From positions 171,826 to 235,825 of the forward strand of contig NZ_JACWZY010000009.1 in assembly GCF_014699005.1 (NCBI RefSeq): a DNA stretch of 64,000 bases, written 5' to 3'. The position numbers were made by a program, and so were the translations under genes. Each line of letters opens with the position of its first letter. Position 1 is the stretch's first letter. Of this stretch, positions 18,036-25,722 are shown one piece after another. The notes under the pieces are model-generated. The model was given only the letters and a program-made list of their open reading frames with translations. It searched no databases and had not been told where the DNA came from. This DNA is from Spirosoma profusum (GTDB lineage Bacteria > Bacteroidota > Bacteroidia > Cytophagales > Spirosomataceae).

Positions 18036-21000
18036 TCACAGCAGTAGTGGCCGTACTCGAGCAGCCATTGGCACCCGTTAACGTAACGGAGTATGTACCC
18101 GCTGAGGTAACACTGATGATTTGAGAGGTAGCCCCGGTGTTCCAGCGATAGCTGCCAGTACCATTGGCCGACAAGCTGACAGTGGGTGTGGTGCAGGTTA
18201 ACGTAGCGCTTGTGGGGCTAATGCTGACTGAAGGCGGAGTCTGATCGACGCTCACACTGACAGTAGCGGTACTGGAACAACCATTAGAACCCGTTAACGT
18301 AACCGAGTAGGCATTAGCTGTGCTCACTGAAATAGAAGACGTAGTTGCCCCGTTGTTCCAACGTACTGAACCGTTCCCAATTGCCGTCAAACTCAGTACT
18401 GGACTGGTGCAGGTTAACGTAGCGCTTGTGGGGCTAATGCTGACCGAAGGTGGAGTCTGATCGGCAATCACGCTGGCCGTGGCGGTACTGGAGCATCCGT
18501 TAGCACCGGTCAGTGTAACCGAGTAAGCATTTGCTGTGCTCACCGAAATAGACGACGTAGTTGCCCCGTTACTCCAACGATACGTTCCATTCCCTACCGC
18601 TGATAAACTCGCCACTGGATTGGTACAGGTCAACGTAGCGGAGGATGGGCTGAGCGTTATGGAGGGCGGGGTTTGATCAGCGGTCACGTTGGCCGTGGCG
18701 GTGCTGGAACAACCATTGGCTCCCGTCAACGTAACCGAATACGTACCGGCTGCCGTCGTGCTGATCGTGGACGTAGTAGTGCCAGTACTCCAGCGATACG
18801 TTCCTGTACCCACTGCTGTCAAACTCACCGATGGTGTAGTGCAAGTCAACGTAGCACTGACGGGACTGATACTTACCAAAGGCGGAGTCTGGTCGACGCT
18901 CACGTTAGCAATGGCCGTACTCGAACAGCCGTTAGTCCCCGTTAACGAAACTGAATACGTGTTCGCCGTACTCACCGAAATAGACGACGTAGTGGCCCCT
19001 GTACTCCAACGATACGAGCCATTCCCTAACGCGGATAAACTCACCAATGGACTAGTACAGGTCAACGTAGCGCTGGATGGACTGATACTTACCAAAGGCG
19101 GAGTCTGATCAGCGCTCACGCTGACACTAGCCGTGCTCGAACAACCATTGGCTCCCGTTAACGTAACTGAATAAGCAGCTGCCGTACTCACTGAGATGGC
19201 CGAGGTAGTTTCGCCAGTACTCCAGCGATACGTGCCAGTGCCTACCGCACTCAAACTCACTGATGTCGCAGTGCAGGTTAGCGTAGCCGAGTTAGGATTG
19301 ATGCTTAACGCAGGCACACCGTTATCCTGACTCACCTGAACGGAAGCAACAGTGCTACAGCCATTAGCGGCCGTTACCGTAACGGAAAAGAGGCCCGATG
19401 AACTAACAATCGCCGTGTTGCCTGACGAACCGCCCTGTTGTACAGCACTCACACTGAAAGCATAGCTGATAAAACCAGCCGTCGCCGTCAGGGTCACGTT
19501 CGTCTGGATGCAATTCAACGTACCACTAGAAGCCAGGGTGATGGAGGGTGCTGATGTGTCGGATTGTACGGTGGTGGTCTGGGTAGCCGTGCAGCCGTTG
19601 GCACTGGTGGCCGTTACCGAATACAAGCCACCCACGTTCACCACGGCTTGATTACTGGATTGACTTACCACCCCTGGTCCAGCGAAGCTATAGGTAGCAC
19701 CGCCAGTAGCAGTAAGTGTAACACTGGTCTGGGCACAGCTCAACGTACCACTGGCAATGAGCGTTGCTGTCGGTACAGCCGTATCCGATTGGATCGTTGT
19801 CGTCTGAGTAGCGGTACATCCGTTGCCACTTGTGAGTGTTACCGAATACGCATTCGCCGTATTCACAGCGATCGTCTGACTGGTAGCGCCTGTACTCCAC
19901 AGATAGGTACCTGTCCCATTAGCGGTTAATGTGGTACTCGGATTGGCGCAGGTCAACGTAGCGCTGGATGGAGTGATGCTCAGGGTGGGTACGTTAGTGT
20001 CTTCACTCACCTGAGCAGAAGCCGTTGCCGTACACCCGTTGCTACCTGTCAGGGTGACCGAGTAGGGACCTGCCGACGTAGCACTGATGGTTTGGGTGGT
20101 AGCCCCCGTACTCCACTGATACGTTCCACTGCCAATTGCACTTAAACTCACGGCTGGACTACTACAAGTCAACGTAGTACTCGCAGGGGTAATACTCAAC
20201 TGAGGTACTGAATTGTCTTCACTCACCTGAGCCGATGTGGTGGCGGTACAGCCGTTAGTCCCCGTCAAGGTCACGGAGTACGTATCTGCCACGCTCACTG
20301 AAATAGTCGACGTAGCCGCTCCAGTACTCCAACTTATCGAACCCGCTCCTATCGCCGATAAACTAACCACCGGACTAGCGCAGGTGAGCGTCGCACTGGC
20401 AGGGAGAATGCTGAGAGTAGGCGGGTCATTATCCTGACTAACCTGGCTACTCGCCGTGCTGGAGCAGCCATTAGCCCCCGTTAACGTAACGGAGTAGGTA
20501 TCTGCCGACGTAGCACTAATAGTTTGGGTGGTAGCTCCCGTGCTCCACCGATACGTCCCCGTTCCTACAGCGCTCAAACTTACACTCGGACTGGCGCAGG
20601 TCAACGTAGCACTGGTTGGAGTAATACTCAGGGTAGGGCTCGTGGTCAGGCTGCTCACCGTGGTGCTGGTCGTACTCACACAGCCACTGGCGCTGGCGAC
20701 ACTCACTGAATAGGTGTCCGAACTGCTCACTACGACGGTATTGGATGAACCGGGTGTGCCTATTACGCCATTGCTATTGGCAAAGGTATAGGAAGTACCG
20801 CCCGATGCCGTTAACGTCACCGAAGAGAGGGTACAACTGATAGGACCATTGTTTGTTAGCGAGGCAATAGGTATGTGTTCTACCAATACGCCGGTAGTAG
20901 CCGTAGTCGACTGGCCACTCTGGCTCACCGTAAGGGTAAAGCTTTGGGTACCTGCTTCGCTGGCCGTCACCGACTGACTCAATAAAGCGCTGCTGGCTGC

Positions 21001-22872
21001 ACCTATAATTGGCGTGCCGCTACTACTGGCCAGCGTGAAACTGTACGTTCCTGTCACGTTCCCAATGGTGGCGGTCAACTCAACAGTGTTTCCCTGGCAG
21101 ATTGATGCAGAATTGGAGGTGAAATCTGTGATTTTAGGAATAGGAACTGCCGGTTGGCTAATTGTATAGCTGCGGCTGGCAGTACAATTGTTAAAATCGG
21201 TAACACTAACCGTATAGGAACCCGCACGCAGCCCCGTGATCGTAGCCGTACCATCACCGATGGGGTTATCAGGTGTCCAGTTGTAGGTATACGGCGTTGT
21301 GCCACCGCTTACAGTTACAGAAGCAGAACCGTCGTTACCACCATAGGTGGTAACATCTGTCGATGACCCATCTAGGGTCAAGGCCGACGGTTGTGTAATC
21401 GTATAGCTACGAGTTGACGTAAAACCAGAAGGCGTCGCAGTGACGGTCAGCGAATAAACACCTGCACTTAAGTTTGATACAGTAGCCGTTCCGTCGCCGG
21501 TAGGGTTACCGGGTTCCCAACTATAGGTATAAGGTCCGGACTCTCCAGAGGGGGTTGCAGTAATACTGCCCGAACTAGTACCAAAGCAGAGAACGTCTAC
21601 CTGCGAACTGTTTATAGTTAATTCATTACTATTCGTTACAGTGATGATAAAGCTTTTCTCATAGCTTAATCCACCGGAATCCGTCGCACGGACTCGGATG
21701 GAATAGCTGTTCTTCGTCTCGTAGTCAAAAATGGCCGAGGTACGTAGTGTATTGCCGGAAATATTGAATAATGCGTTGTTCTCAGAACCCATTCCGCTGA
21801 CCAGCGAATAAGAATTGGTCTCGTTGGGGCCTGGATCAGTGGTAGTAAAACTGCCTATTGGCGTGTCGATGGCCGCATTTTCACTAACCGTAGTATTACC
21901 CAAAGTAATGTCAGTAGGGGCGGTATTGACATAATTGATACTGACCGAGAAGGTAACTCCTCGGATAGTAAAGGCATCGGTGGTCGCATTGAGATTGGTG
22001 TTCGTATAGCGGATGCAGTCATTGTTGAATATGGGACAGCAGCTACAATCGTTTTGCAGATTAAGTATATCCTGGTTGGCTGCGGCACAGTTGGAGCCAA
22101 AGTTCATATAAATTCTGCCCTGAGTAGGGGCTAATGTCGCACAAGCCCCATTTGGACCGTTATAAGTGACAAAACCCGTACCGCCACTAGGCACAATTAT
22201 TTCAATTTGAGCATTAATCACATTGACAATGAACACTTTTTCATACGAGTAAGCCGGTGTTCCATTGTCGGTGGTACGCACCCGAATTGAATAACTGTTC
22301 TTCGATTCGTAGTCAAAAATGGCCGAAGTGCGCAGTGTGTTCCCTGAAATATTGAACAATGCGTTGTTAGTAGACCCTGTACCGCTTACCAGCGCATAAG
22401 AGAACGTTTGGTTCTGTTGGCCTATGCTCTGGTCAGTTGTGCTGAACGAGCCCACGGTGGTGTTGATGGCCTGATTTTCGACCACCGTTGTTCCGCTTAG
22501 ACTAATATCGGTTGGGGGATAATTGGTTACAATTGTGGCGGTGTACGTAATCCCCCGGATGGTAAATTGATCAGTGGTCGCGGTTGTACTATTATTGACA
22601 TAGCGGATGCAGTCGTTGTTGAATATGGGACAGCAGCTACAATCGCTTTGCAGATTAAGTATATCCTGGTTGGCTGCGGCACAGTTGGAGCCAAAGTTCA
22701 TATAAATTCTGCCCTGAGTAGGGGCTAATGTCGCACAAGCCCCATTTGGACCGTTATAAGTGACAAAACCCGTACCGCCAGTTAAACAGGTAAAACTTAC
22801 CTGAGCATGAACAGTTAAAGTGAGCCAGAAGCAGAGTCCGACTAAGCATAAACATTTAGTAAAGTTTGGCAT
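16975..22872 (-). CDS. Giant Ig/cadherin/SprB-repeat surface protein
   Basis: A 1965-residue exported protein (signal LCLVGLCFWLTLTVHAQ). Order of domains: a Cys-rich module (FGSNCAAANQDILNLQ, DCSCCPIFNNDCIRY), a cadherin-like domain (NISGNTLRTSAIFDYE), a second copy of the same pair, two SprB-type repeats (LCFGTSSGSITATPSG and DVTTYGGNDGSASVTVSGG), a bridging domain, then 13 Ig-like units of about 72 residues with two conserved Cys each (SATLTC, NGCSST). Two CADG domains follow, and the ~67-residue terminal module ends in SSRLRLGGN. SprB-like proteins act as gliding or attachment filaments in Bacteroidota; an adhesin role is therefore likely but inferred. It is convergent with the SBBP giant and shares its last 350 or so residues. 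A MITE-like element lies about 60 bases upstream. Confidence 0.87.
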   Translation of the reverse strand: MPNFTKCLCLVGLCFWLTLTVHAQVSFTCLTGGTGFVTYNGPNGACATLAPTQGRIYMNFGSNCAAANQDILNLQSDCSCCPIFNNDCIRYVNNSTTATTDQFTIRGITYTATIVTNYPPTDISLSGTTVVENQAINTTVGSFSTTDQSIGQQNQTFSYALVSGTGSTNNALFNISGNTLRTSAIFDYESKNSYSIRVRTTDNGTPAYSYEKVFIVNVINAQIEIIVPSGGTGFVTYNGPNGACATLAPTQGRIYMNFGSNCAAANQDILNLQNDCSCCPIFNNDCIRYTNTNLNATTDAFTIRGVTFSVSINYVNTAPTDITLGNTTVSENAAIDTPIGSFTTTDPGPNETNSYSLVSGMGSENNALFNISGNTLRTSAIFDYETKNSYSIRVRATDSGGLSYEKSFIITVTNSNELTINSSQVDVLCFGTSSGSITATPSGESGPYTYSWEPGNPTGDGTATVSNLSAGVYSLTVTATPSGFTSTRSYTITQPSALTLDGSSTDVTTYGGNDGSASVTVSGGTTPYTYNWTPDNPIGDGTATITGLRAGSYTVSVTDFNNCTASRSYTISQPAVPIPKITDFTSNSASICQGNTVELTATIGNVTGTYSFTLASSSGTPIIGAASSALLSQSVTASEAGTQSFTLTVSQSGQSTTATTGVLVEHIPIASLTNNGPISCTLSSVTLTASGGTSYTFANSNGVIGTPGSSNTVVVSSSDTYSVSVASASGCVSTTSTTVSSLTTSPTLSITPTSATLTCASPSVSLSAVGTGTYRWSTGATTQTISATSADTYSVTLTGANGCSSTASSQVSQDNDPPTLSILPASATLTCASPVVSLSAIGAGSISWSTGAATSTISVSVADTYSVTLTGTNGCTATTSAQVSEDNSVPQLSITPASTTLTCSSPAVSLSAIGSGTYQWSTGATTQTISATSAGPYSVTLTGSNGCTATASAQVSEDTNVPTLSITPSSATLTCANPSTTLTANGTGTYLWSTGATSQTIAVNTANAYSVTLTSGNGCTATQTTTIQSDTAVPTATLIASGTLSCAQTSVTLTATGGATYSFAGPGVVSQSSNQAVVNVGGLYSVTATSANGCTATQTTTVQSDTSAPSITLASSGTLNCIQTNVTLTATAGFISYAFSVSAVQQGGSSGNTAIVSSSGLFSVTVTAANGCSTVASVQVSQDNGVPALSINPNSATLTCTATSVSLSAVGTGTYRWSTGETTSAISVSTAAAYSVTLTGANGCSSTASVSVSADQTPPLVSISPSSATLTCTSPLVSLSALGNGSYRWSTGATTSSISVSTANTYSVSLTGTNGCSSTAIANVSVDQTPPLVSISPVSATLTCTTPSVSLTAVGTGTYRWSTGTTTSTISTTAAGTYSVTLTGANGCSSTATANVTADQTPPSITLSPSSATLTCTNPVASLSAVGNGTYRWSNGATTSSISVSTANAYSVTLTGANGCSSTATASVIADQTPPSVSISPTSATLTCTSPVLSLTAIGNGSVRWNNGATTSSISVSTANAYSVTLTGSNGCSSTATVSVSVDQTPPSVSISPTSATLTCTTPTVSLSANGTGSYRWNTGATSQIISVTSAGTYSVTLTGANGCSSTATTAVIYQNCAPTVANSIPPQSAVLGNPFSYTIPANTFADAETPNSLTLSVVGLPAGLSFVSPNTITGTPSTTVGSPFSVTVTATDPGGLSASTSFSLTVQPRSFAITGVTMLDCNHISYFERRINFTVSFEGTNGQLISLSVINEARTVTIHEPYQLTVYTDNPVIVFKARQQGTPGEATFSYNWLAFCANGNPRVENAIPPQSATVGQAFSYTIPANTFTDAETPTNLTLSVVGLPAGLSFVALNTITGTVSASASAFYSVTVTATDPAGGFVSTILPLSVVNPGGCGSMFTLKAGDWNDASVWSCGRVPLLTDVVTLNHAVSLPPTYQAQALRVIYSPTGRLIFGASSRLRLGGN
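18016..20885 (-). repeat. 13 tandem 216-bp Ig-like coding repeats
   Basis: Thirteen units of about 72 codons (a few 73-85) share SITPSSATLTC at the start, a YRWSTGATT core and YSVTLTGANGCSSTA near the end. Units nearest the C-terminus (18-19.3 kb) are most alike, suggesting recent amplification there, while units 1, 6 and 7 have diverged. Confidence 0.9.
22007..22779 (-). repeat. Two near-identical 179-bp direct repeats
   Basis: Copies at 22007-22185 and 22601-22779 encode the Cys-rich module (VTYNGPNGACATLAPTQGR, then IYMNFGSNCAAANQD). They differ at very few bases while the cadherin-like domains between them differ more, which points to recent duplication or gene conversion. Confidence 0.85.
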
Positions 22873-22931
22873 AGGGAGGTTGGGGGATATGTTGGTTTGT
22901 AAAGCTCAAAAGGTAACTTAATATAAGTATA

Positions 22932-23061
22932 GCGGCTGTTGCAAAACTCCGCATTGTGGCTGTTCAGTCTGGTAAGCGAGTCAGATGCAGAGTAATTTCG
23001 CTACTCAATGGACTGTTTGACTTTCCTGAGCTGAACCCGATTCGACTTTTGCAACAGCCAC
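22932..23061. mobile_element. MITE-like element
   Basis: A 130-bp noncoding segment with 15-bp terminal inverted repeats, GCGGCTGTTGCAAAA (22932-22946) and TTTTGCAACAGCCAC (23047-23061), one mismatch. Both sides carry the same 10-bp word TATAAGTATA, part of which may be a target duplication. The ends resemble those of IS4/IS5-type elements. It sits directly upstream of the giant gene starting at 22872 and could affect its promoter. Confidence 0.7.
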
Positions 23062-23209
23062 TATAAGTATAAAACAAATATAGAAGCTGTTTAAACTTTA
23101 GCAATAATCCCCAAAACCATGTGAATTTTGAGGTGCGAACTTTCGATAAACTCAGTAATGGGGATCATCAGCAAAGCTATGATTGAAACATGGTTTTTAC
23201 CACAGTTAA

Positions 23210-23299
23210 CAGTCGGACAGCGGGGATTTGAAACAACAGTTCCAGGAAGAAATCAATGAGCTGAAAGCTCTCGTTAAGCAACTTCTGGAGAAGAAATAA
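23210..23299 (+). pseudogene. 29-codon 3' remnant of the coiled-coil family (copy 3)
   Basis: After a TAA the frame reads QSDSGDLKQQFQEE, then INELKALVKQLLEKK and TAA, matching the end of the intact protein at 35883-38084. Like copy 2 it is 29 codons long, lacks a start, and is followed by the same terminator and by homologous degenerate DNA. Confidence 0.7.
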
Positions 23300-23327
23300 A
23301 CAGGACTTTCTAATCAACCCATCTCAG

Positions 23328-23356
23328 CCCAGCTAACCACTGGGTTTTATTTTTAT
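23328..23356 (+). terminator. Terminator of coiled-coil remnant copy 3
   Basis: Stem CCCAG...CTGGG with loop CTAACCA followed by TTTTATTTTTATT; the same core as at 15999-16025. Confidence 0.75.
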
Positions 23357-23359
23357 TAG

Positions 23360-24020
23360 CTGATATGCTCAGATATTCTTGTCCGTCTGTCCGTTACCCT
23401 TAGTAGAACAAGTGGACGGGCACCAGGAGGTGATAGAGGTTCATAACTCCTGAATGAGTCGCAATGGGTTTCTTCTGTTACGGATATAACCAGTACTCCC
23501 TAACCCGAAATGTGCGGCACTTAGAGTTCTCCAGCACAGGTATAACCAGCACCCTTGAATAAGCTGAATTGGGATTCATCTGTGCCGGAGTACATACAAT
23601 TATTCCCCATTCACACATTCTATACAAACTAACTTCCAAGTAGCTGAAGGAGGATTATCTGGTGCCTAGCTAGCAGCACGGGTAATGGGATATAGTAACC
23701 AGGTGCAGACTACTATTGTACCCGGTAATTCCAGAACCCATAGTAGACCACACTGAACTAAAGACTACCTGATATTATCCCCTATCCACTTGGTAACTGT
23801 TGTCCGTCCACCAGTATTCCTAAGGAGCGCGGACAGACGGACACTTAGGAATGCAGTATCTCTGATGGTTCTGGATCTACTTAAAATCACGGCACACCAA
23901 TCAGTTGTAGCGAATAACGCGACCCACATACCCAGTAGATTGGCAATATATGCTTGTCAGATGAAACCTGGTCAAAAATACCCCCGCCATTTATAAAACC
24001 AGTGACGTACCCGCCCCCTC
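23360..24020. repeat. Degenerate duplicated block (copy B)
   Basis: Homologous to 16030-16880. Shared landmarks in order: GTCCGT-rich inverted repeats, the palindrome units (TTCTGTTACGGATATAACCAG-like at 23468, TCCAGCACAGGTATAACCAG at 23527, ATCTGTGCCGGAG at 23576), GTCCGTCCACCAG near 23816, TCTGATGGTTCTGGA, GTAGCGAATAACGCGA and AAAACCAGTGACGTAC near 23995. No intact gene is visible. Confidence 0.6.
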
Positions 24021-24057
24021 AATGAAACACGACTTTATTCAGGAGCTATTTAATTTA

Positions 24058-24607
24058 CACATTTTGGGATGGGTGAAATCCCACGCCTTAAGGCGGGAAC
24101 TTTAGTAGCTTTATGGGATGGATTATCGCACGGGCTCCCATAGTCGCTATGAGTTAAAAATTCACTTGGTCTGGATTACCAAGTATCGGAAACGCATCCT
24201 GAAAGGAGACGTATCCATTCGGCTGCGGGAACTGATTCGGGAGATCTGCAAGGCCAACGAGGTGGTGATCGTAAAGGGTCACATTTCCTCAGACCACGTG
24301 CATTTGTTGCTGAGCTATCCGCCCACGATCTCGGTGAGCAAGCTAGTTCAGTATCTAAAAGGGAAAAGATCCCGCAAGCTATTGAGCGAATATGATTCGC
24401 TAAGTAAGGCGTTTTGGGGTCAGCATTTATGGGCACGAGGCTACTTTGCGGCCAGTGTTGGGACAGTGACTGATGAAGTCGTAAAGGAGTATATCGACAA
24501 GCAGGATGTATCCCCATCAGATGATGACTTTAAGATTAGCGACTGACTTTAGAGGGCTTTAGCCCTACCCTAAATCTATCGGCTTGAGCCGATAGTTGTT
24601 TAATTCA
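24058..24607 (+). mobile_element. IS200-type single-gene insertion sequence
   Basis: A Y1 transposase gene is flanked by subterminal hairpins: CGCCTTAAGGCG inside 24080-24097 on the left and CTATCGGCT/AGCCGATAG at 24576-24595 on the right. These imperfect palindromes are what IS200/IS605 transposases recognise. No TnpB is present. Exact ends are not marked by a target duplication in this family; I placed the right end after TCAA at 24604-24607 and the left end by analogy only. Confidence 0.75.
24118..24546 (+). CDS. tnpA: IS200/IS605-family transposase TnpA
   Basis: A 142-residue Y1 HUH transposase. The N-terminus SRYELKIHLVWITKYRKRIL is the family signature; the HUH motif is SSDHVHLLLSYPP (His60, His62), and the catalytic Tyr is in KEYIDKQ (about Tyr125). 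It cuts and joins single-stranded DNA at the element ends. Length is normal for the family and all key residues are present, so it may be active. Subterminal hairpins flank the gene. A short stretch with no similarity to its neighbours separates it from degenerate block B upstream. Confidence 0.92.
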   Translation: MDYRTGSHSRYELKIHLVWITKYRKRILKGDVSIRLRELIREICKANEVVIVKGHISSDHVHLLLSYPPTISVSKLVQYLKGKRSRKLLSEYDSLSKAFWGQHLWARGYFAASVGTVTDEVVKEYIDKQDVSPSDDDFKISD

Positions 24608-24608
24608 A

Positions 24609-24803
24609 GTGGCTTGGAAAAGTCGAAGTCATATCGTTCTCCTGATAGTCAATGAGCCACATCAGAAAGCGCAGGTCATGTTGCGTGATAATGAGAGGTA
24701 TAAAGCCATCAAAGTGAAACGTACCCACTTCTACGTTAAGCCAGCCAGTGACGCCTTTACATTAGTATGCTTGCAGGCGGTTGGGCATTTGATCAAAGCC
24801 TAG
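24609..24803 (+). CDS. Doubtful 64-residue open frame
   Basis: A GTG-started frame immediately right of the IS200 element: SHIVLLIVNEPHQKAQVMLR, then YKAIKVKRTHFYVKPASDAF. It has no recognised domain and no visible ribosome-binding site. It may be a fragment of a gene interrupted by the insertion, or chance. The rest of 24547-25068 holds the minus-strand fragment described next and nothing else clear. Confidence 0.2.
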   Translation: MAWKSRSHIVLLIVNEPHQKAQVMLRDNERYKAIKVKRTHFYVKPASDAFTLVCLQAVGHLIKA

Positions 24804-24826
24804 TTCAAGCAGAAGATCGTGTGTGA

Positions 24827-25060
24827 TCATACTTCAACGTTTTGTGGCATAAGATCGTAGTTATTCTGAACAAATGCCTGATTGCACTGCTCGATTTGTT
24901 CTTTGATGTGTGTATGGGACTTTCCATCGGTGCTGAAGAGTTGTTGAAGGGCTTTGAACAACTGGTCAAATGCTACGCTTAATAACCTCTGTGTAAACTG
25001 GTGAGCTTTATGCGTTAAGAACTTCCCAATTCTCTCTGCAAAATAAAGTAGTATCCTGAG
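24827..25060 (-). pseudogene. Start-less unknown fragment
   Basis: An open minus-strand frame of about 80 codons without a usable start reads IGKFLTHKAHQFTQRLLSVA, FDQLFKALQQLFSTD and HIKEQIEQCNQAFVQNNYDL, stopping at 24827. Its last part resembles the second frame of the broken gene at 11713-12085. The two fragments lie on the same strand on either side of the giant-protein region. Confidence 0.35.
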
Positions 25061-25068
25061 AAAGAGAA

Positions 25069-25719
25069 TTATAGCCCGTTACGGCTCGCAAACTCAATGA
25101 GTTCAGCTACGTTGCCAATGCCGAGCTTGTAATAGATGTTTCTACGATGAGTTTTCACCGTAAACAGACTTAGGTTTAACTTGTCGGCGATTTCTTCACT
25201 GGTCAGACCCTCTCGAACGAGACGGATCATTTCTAGCTCACGGAAAGTCAGATTCGCACGCAGGGCAAAATCATCCTTAAAGGGACTGATAGAGGGAGAA
25301 AGTTGTTTCACCAACCGAGGATCATAGTACTTTCGACCGGCAATTACTGCACGTATTCCCTCCAGCAGTTCAGCTGTCGTAGAATCTTTGAGCATATATC
25401 CATGAAATCCTGCCTTAAGCGCTTCCTCAAATAATTTAGGCTGATTGTACATAGTTAGAATAACAACCTTTAGGTTAGGCTGACTGCTCATAAGTTGCAT
25501 GCCGATTTCAAGACCACTACGTCCCTGAATATTCAGATCAAGCAGAACCAGTTCAGGAGTATGTTTTTGTACCGCAAAAAGAATGTCTTTCTCTTCGAAA
25601 ACCTGACCACATACGACTAAATCAGGCTGAGTGCTTAACAACACCCTGATGCCATCATTGAAGAGTTGATGGTCATCAATGAGAAGAATCTTTGCCAGAA
25701 TAATCTCAATCATGTTCAC
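25069..25719 (-). CDS. NarL/LuxR-family response regulator
   Basis: A 216-residue regulator. The receiver has the acidic pair DD at 15-16, the phospho-acceptor Asp61 in LVLLDLNIQG, the conserved Thr in ILTMYN and Lys in YMLKDST. The C-terminal LuxR-type helix-turn-helix is LTFRELEMIRLVREGLTSEE, then LSLFTVKTHRRNIYYKLGI. It should bind DNA after phosphorylation by the kinase encoded just upstream; the two genes are 3 bases apart and surely co-transcribed. Targets are unknown, but the pair sits between the surface-protein giants. I used the ATG at 25719; a second ATG two codons later is possible. Confidence 0.93.
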   Translation of the reverse strand: MNMIEIILAKILLIDDHQLFNDGIRVLLSTQPDLVVCGQVFEEKDILFAVQKHTPELVLLDLNIQGRSGLEIGMQLMSSQPNLKVVILTMYNQPKLFEEALKAGFHGYMLKDSTTAELLEGIRAVIAGRKYYDPRLVKQLSPSISPFKDDFALRANLTFRELEMIRLVREGLTSEEIADKLNLSLFTVKTHRRNIYYKLGIGNVAELIEFASRNGL

Positions 25720-25722
25720 TTA

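Noticed and set aside
18689..19108. Long open frame antisense to the Ig repeats, with several similar ones nearby
   Set aside because: They recur once per 216-bp repeat and are by-products of the Thr/Ser/Gly-rich coding strand. None has a start context or family.
18016..20885. Regular repeats that could be taken for a CRISPR array
   Set aside because: Units are 216 bp, in frame, and encode two-cysteine Ig domains; there are no short identical repeats with unique spacers and no cas genes.
23790..23996. 68-codon frame in degenerate block B
   Set aside because: Not open in the homologous block A and overlaps inverted repeats; no family.
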